Notes under the pieces: model-generated
What the model saw: only the letters and a program-made list of their open reading frames with translations
Database searches by the model: none
What the model was told of the DNA's origin: nothing
Position numbers and translations under genes: made by a program
From: Nymphaea colorata
Taxonomy: Eukaryota > Streptophyta > Magnoliopsida > Nymphaeales > Nymphaeaceae
Direction: 5' to 3'
DNA: 64,000 nt
Assembly (NCBI RefSeq): GCF_008831285.2
Contig: NC_045151.1
Span: forward strand, 12,450,571 to 12,514,570
Part shown: positions 61,290 to 64,000 of the stretch, one piece after another
Numbering within the stretch: position 1 is the stretch's first letter
Layout: the number at the start of each line of letters is the position of its first letter

Positions 61290-64000
61290 AAACTTACGGT
61301 GCTATCACCGAAAGTTTATCTAAAAGAAAGTTGAATCTAAGAGAACATAGAGGTTTGGTGAAGAAGTCAGCCAGTTGGAACTCGGAGGAGACATATGGGA
61401 GCTTGATAGTCTTCTTCAAAAATTCTTCACGAACATAGTGACAATCCATCTCTATATGTTTTGTTCGTTTATGGAATGTTTGATTCTTGGCAATGTAGAT
61501 AGAACTCTTGTTGTCGCATCACAAATCAGTGGGTTCTTCAATTCTTGTTCCCATATCAAGAAGCATTTGATGAAGCCAGACAATTTCCATAGTTGTAATA
61601 GCCATGGCTCGATATTCAGCTTCAATAGAGGATAAGGAGACTTTCTGTTGTTTCTTGCACTTCCATGAGATGAGTGATTCCCCTATAAAAACACAAAAAC
61701 CAGTAGTTGAGTGTCTATTATTTGGATCTCCTCCCCAATCAGCATCAGTATAAGCAATCAAGTTTAAGGAGGAAGAAGAAGACATAAATACTCTCTTATT
61801 TATTGTTTCCTTAATGTATCTAATGATACGAAGAACTGCTCCCATATGAACGGTTGATGGAGCATGTTGAAATTGACTCACAGTATGAACTGCATGAGCA
61901 ATATCAAGCCGAGTGATGCTAAGATACATTAAGGAGCCCACAAGTTGTCAGTAAGGAGTGAGATTGGTAAGAGGAACTCCATCATCAATCTTCATTTTGT
62001 TTCCTACTGCTTCAGGAGTTTCTATGTCCTTATCATCTGTTATGCCTGATTTAGCAATGATCTCTGCAGCAAACTTAGTTTGGGACAAAAAATATCTTCT
62101 AGTAGAATATGCAACCTCAATACCCAAGAAATATGTTAGACAAACCTAAATCTTTTATTTCAAAAGTTTTGTATAGTAATCTCTTACATTCTTTAATACC
62201 TTCCTTATTGTTACTTGGAATGATCATGTCGTCAACATACAGTAGGAGGATTATGATACCTGCACTAGTATTCTTAACAAACAAGGCAGAGTCAGTTAAA
62301 CATGAATGAAATCCATAATCAGAAATAACAGAGTTAAAACGGTCAAACCAAGCTTTAGGAGCTTGTTTGAGGCCATAAAGAGTCTTCTTAAGTCTAAGAA
62401 CTTTTCCTTGTGAAATAGACAAACCAGGTGGTACTTCCATATAAACTTCTTCCATAAGATCTTCATTTAAAAAGGCATTTTTAATTTTCATTTGATAGAT
62501 GTTCCAGTTTTTAATGGATGCTAAAACAATAAGAGTCCTAACAGTAGTCATTCTAACTACAGGGGCAAAAGTTTCCTCATAGTCAATGCCATACTCTTGT
62601 GTATAACCTTTTGCAACAAGCCTCGCCTTATATCTTTCTAGAGATCCATCACTTCTAGTCTTCACCTTGTAAACCCACTTGCATCCAATAGTCTTTTTTC
62701 CTATAGGTAAGTCTTGTATTTCCCAAGTTTGGGCTTTTCTCAAGGCATCTAATTCTTCTAACATGGCATTCTTCCACTCAATATATTTGGAGGCTTCATT
62801 AAAAGTAGAAGGTTCAAAATGAGAGTGAATGACATTAATTCTAGCTCTATGAGTTGGGGTAAAAGTCTCATATGACAGAAACCTATTGGGTTGTCTTACA
62901 TTTCTAGTGGATCTTCTAAGGTTTTCTTCACTTTGTGGAGTTGGTTGGAGATCAATAGTCTCATGATGTTCTCCTAAACCAACATCATGTTGCCGCTTTC
63001 TTCTATGATATGTGATTATATTTTTGACTACTCCACTATCATTATCATCAGTGTTACTATCATCAACATCATGCATTTCATCATCACATTGAGAGAGATA
63101 CTTAAATAAAAGGAATAGTCATTGTTGTGTTGTGATTCTCCACAAGTTTTGAATCTATTTTCGTCTTCACAAAACTTTACATTTCTTGAAACTATGATAT
63201 TGTCTTTGACTGAGTCATAACATTTATAGCCTTTTTGTGTTTCAGAATAACCAATAAAAACACACTCAATAACTTTTGCATTGTTGTGTTGTGATTCTCC
63301 ACAAGTTTTGAATCTATTTTCATCTTCACAAAACTTTACATTTCTTGAAACTATGATATTGTCTTTGACTGGGTCATAACATTTATAGCCTTTTTGTGTT
63401 TCAGAATAACCAATAAAAACACACTCAATAACTTTTGAACTTAGTTTATCAGCTTTGTCATTAAGAACAAAACATTTGCAGCAAAAAACACGAAGCCTTT
63501 TGAAATCAGGTTCATATTTGAATAATTTTTCAAAAGGGGTTGTATTATTTAAAGCTTTTGAAGACATTCTATTTATGAGATATACAGAGGCTAGAGCTAT
63601 TTCTGTCCAAAAGTTTTTAGGCACATTTTTGGCAATAAGAAGAGTTCTAGTTGTTTCAATTATATGCCTATGTTTTCTTTCAGAAAGTCCATTTTGTTGA
63701 GGTGTTCTTGAACAAGATTTTTGATGGACTATTCCATAGTTTTCTAAATATCTTTTGAACTCATTTGAAATGTATTCTCCTCCAGAATCAGTCCTTAGAA
63801 TTTTTAATTTAGCATTAAACTGTGTTTGAACTAAGTTGTGAAAATTCTTGAACATGTCAAAAACCTCAGATTTGTATCTTAAGAAATATATCCAACAATT
63901 TCTAGTGAAATCATCAACAAATATCACATAATATGATAACCCTCCTTTTGACATATGTGAGAGTCCCACACATCGAAATGAACAAGCTCAAAAGGAAAAG
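61290..64000 (-). pseudogene. Broken pol region of copia element B
   Basis: Read leftwards: integrase core (DDFTRNCWIYFLRYKSEVFD, RTDSGGEYISNEF, TPQQNGLSERKHRH), the variable linker with a 53-codon tandem duplication, RT (WVYKVKTRSDGSLERYKARL, YVDDM near 62230) and RNase H (AYTDADWGGDPNNRHSTTGF, SSIEAEYRA). Lesions: a one-base frameshift near 62126 in the FLGIEV block, a TGA near 61949 where arginine is usual, and MKIKNAFL near 62480 where copia RTs have MDVKNAFL, so the first catalytic Asp is missing. Confidence 0.88.
63121..63438 (-). repeat. 159-bp in-frame tandem duplication in element B
   Basis: 63121-63279 and 63280-63438 are direct repeats with about two differences. Each encodes the KVIECVFIGYSETQKGYKCY block and the FKTCGESQHNN block, 53 codons per copy, in the linker between integrase and RT. 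The frame is kept through both copies. Confidence 0.93.

Larger units (their letters stand above)
60922..64000 (-). mobile_element. Ty1/copia element B, 5' part beyond the window
   Basis: Minus-strand copia element inserted into gag of element A. From left: 3' LTR, polypurine tract, RNase H, RT, integrase. Its gag, protease, 5' LTR and primer site must lie past 64000. It is the youngest layer of the visible nest. Confidence 0.88.

Overview
This window looks like nuclear chromosomal DNA from a flowering plant. The evidence is spliced genes with plant-type proteins (a plastid-targeted acetylornithine aminotransferase, a plant membralin-like protein, a DUF676 esterase fragment), plant-type cytosolic tRNA-Phe and tRNA-Trp genes, Ty1/copia elements primed by initiator tRNA-Met, hAT-type miniature elements, a TRIM, a caulimovirid-like endogenous pararetrovirus, and many (TA)n and (GA)n microsatellites. 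I cannot name the species. The very long, transposon-filled introns suggest a repeat-rich genome.

Layout. 1-8.4 kb is mostly AT-rich intergenic sequence. It holds two 5' exons of a DUF676 esterase on the minus strand (4075-4736) and a hAT-like MITE (6657-7102). 8571-13109 (minus) is a complete three-exon acetylornithine aminotransferase gene whose reconstructed product is 471 residues. 15626-16064 is another hAT-like MITE. 17670-21567 (minus) is a complete three-exon TPR protein gene (290 residues) with a 36-bp coding minisatellite; a 5'-UTR intron is likely upstream. 23.4-25.05 kb carries one tRNA-Phe (+) and two tRNA-Trp (-) genes. 25.05-31.4 kb has no recognisable gene.

31957-51057 (+) holds the first five exons (265 residues) of a membralin-like gene; its remaining exons are not visible before the window ends. 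Intron 4 is 12.5 kb and contains a 5.4-kb copia element with two almost identical LTRs (41572-46984), a 464-bp TRIM with a perfect target duplication (48960-49423), and several copies of a short repeat family with inverted ends. Intron 5 is at least 12.9 kb. It holds a nested stack on the minus strand: an endogenous pararetrovirus remnant (about 52.26-57.11 kb), split in its second ORF by a hAT MITE (53247-53605), cut at its other side by copia element A (57113-60921), which is itself cut in gag by copia element B (60922 to beyond 64000).

The host genes do unrelated jobs (arginine biosynthesis, a TPR adaptor-like protein, an ER membrane protein, an esterase) and show no sign of joint regulation. 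The most informative structures are the nested insertions, the TRIM, the decayed duplicate of a membralin exon, the overlapping ORFs of the pararetrovirus, and the recurrent repeat family with CTATGTCACATGGGT-like ends.
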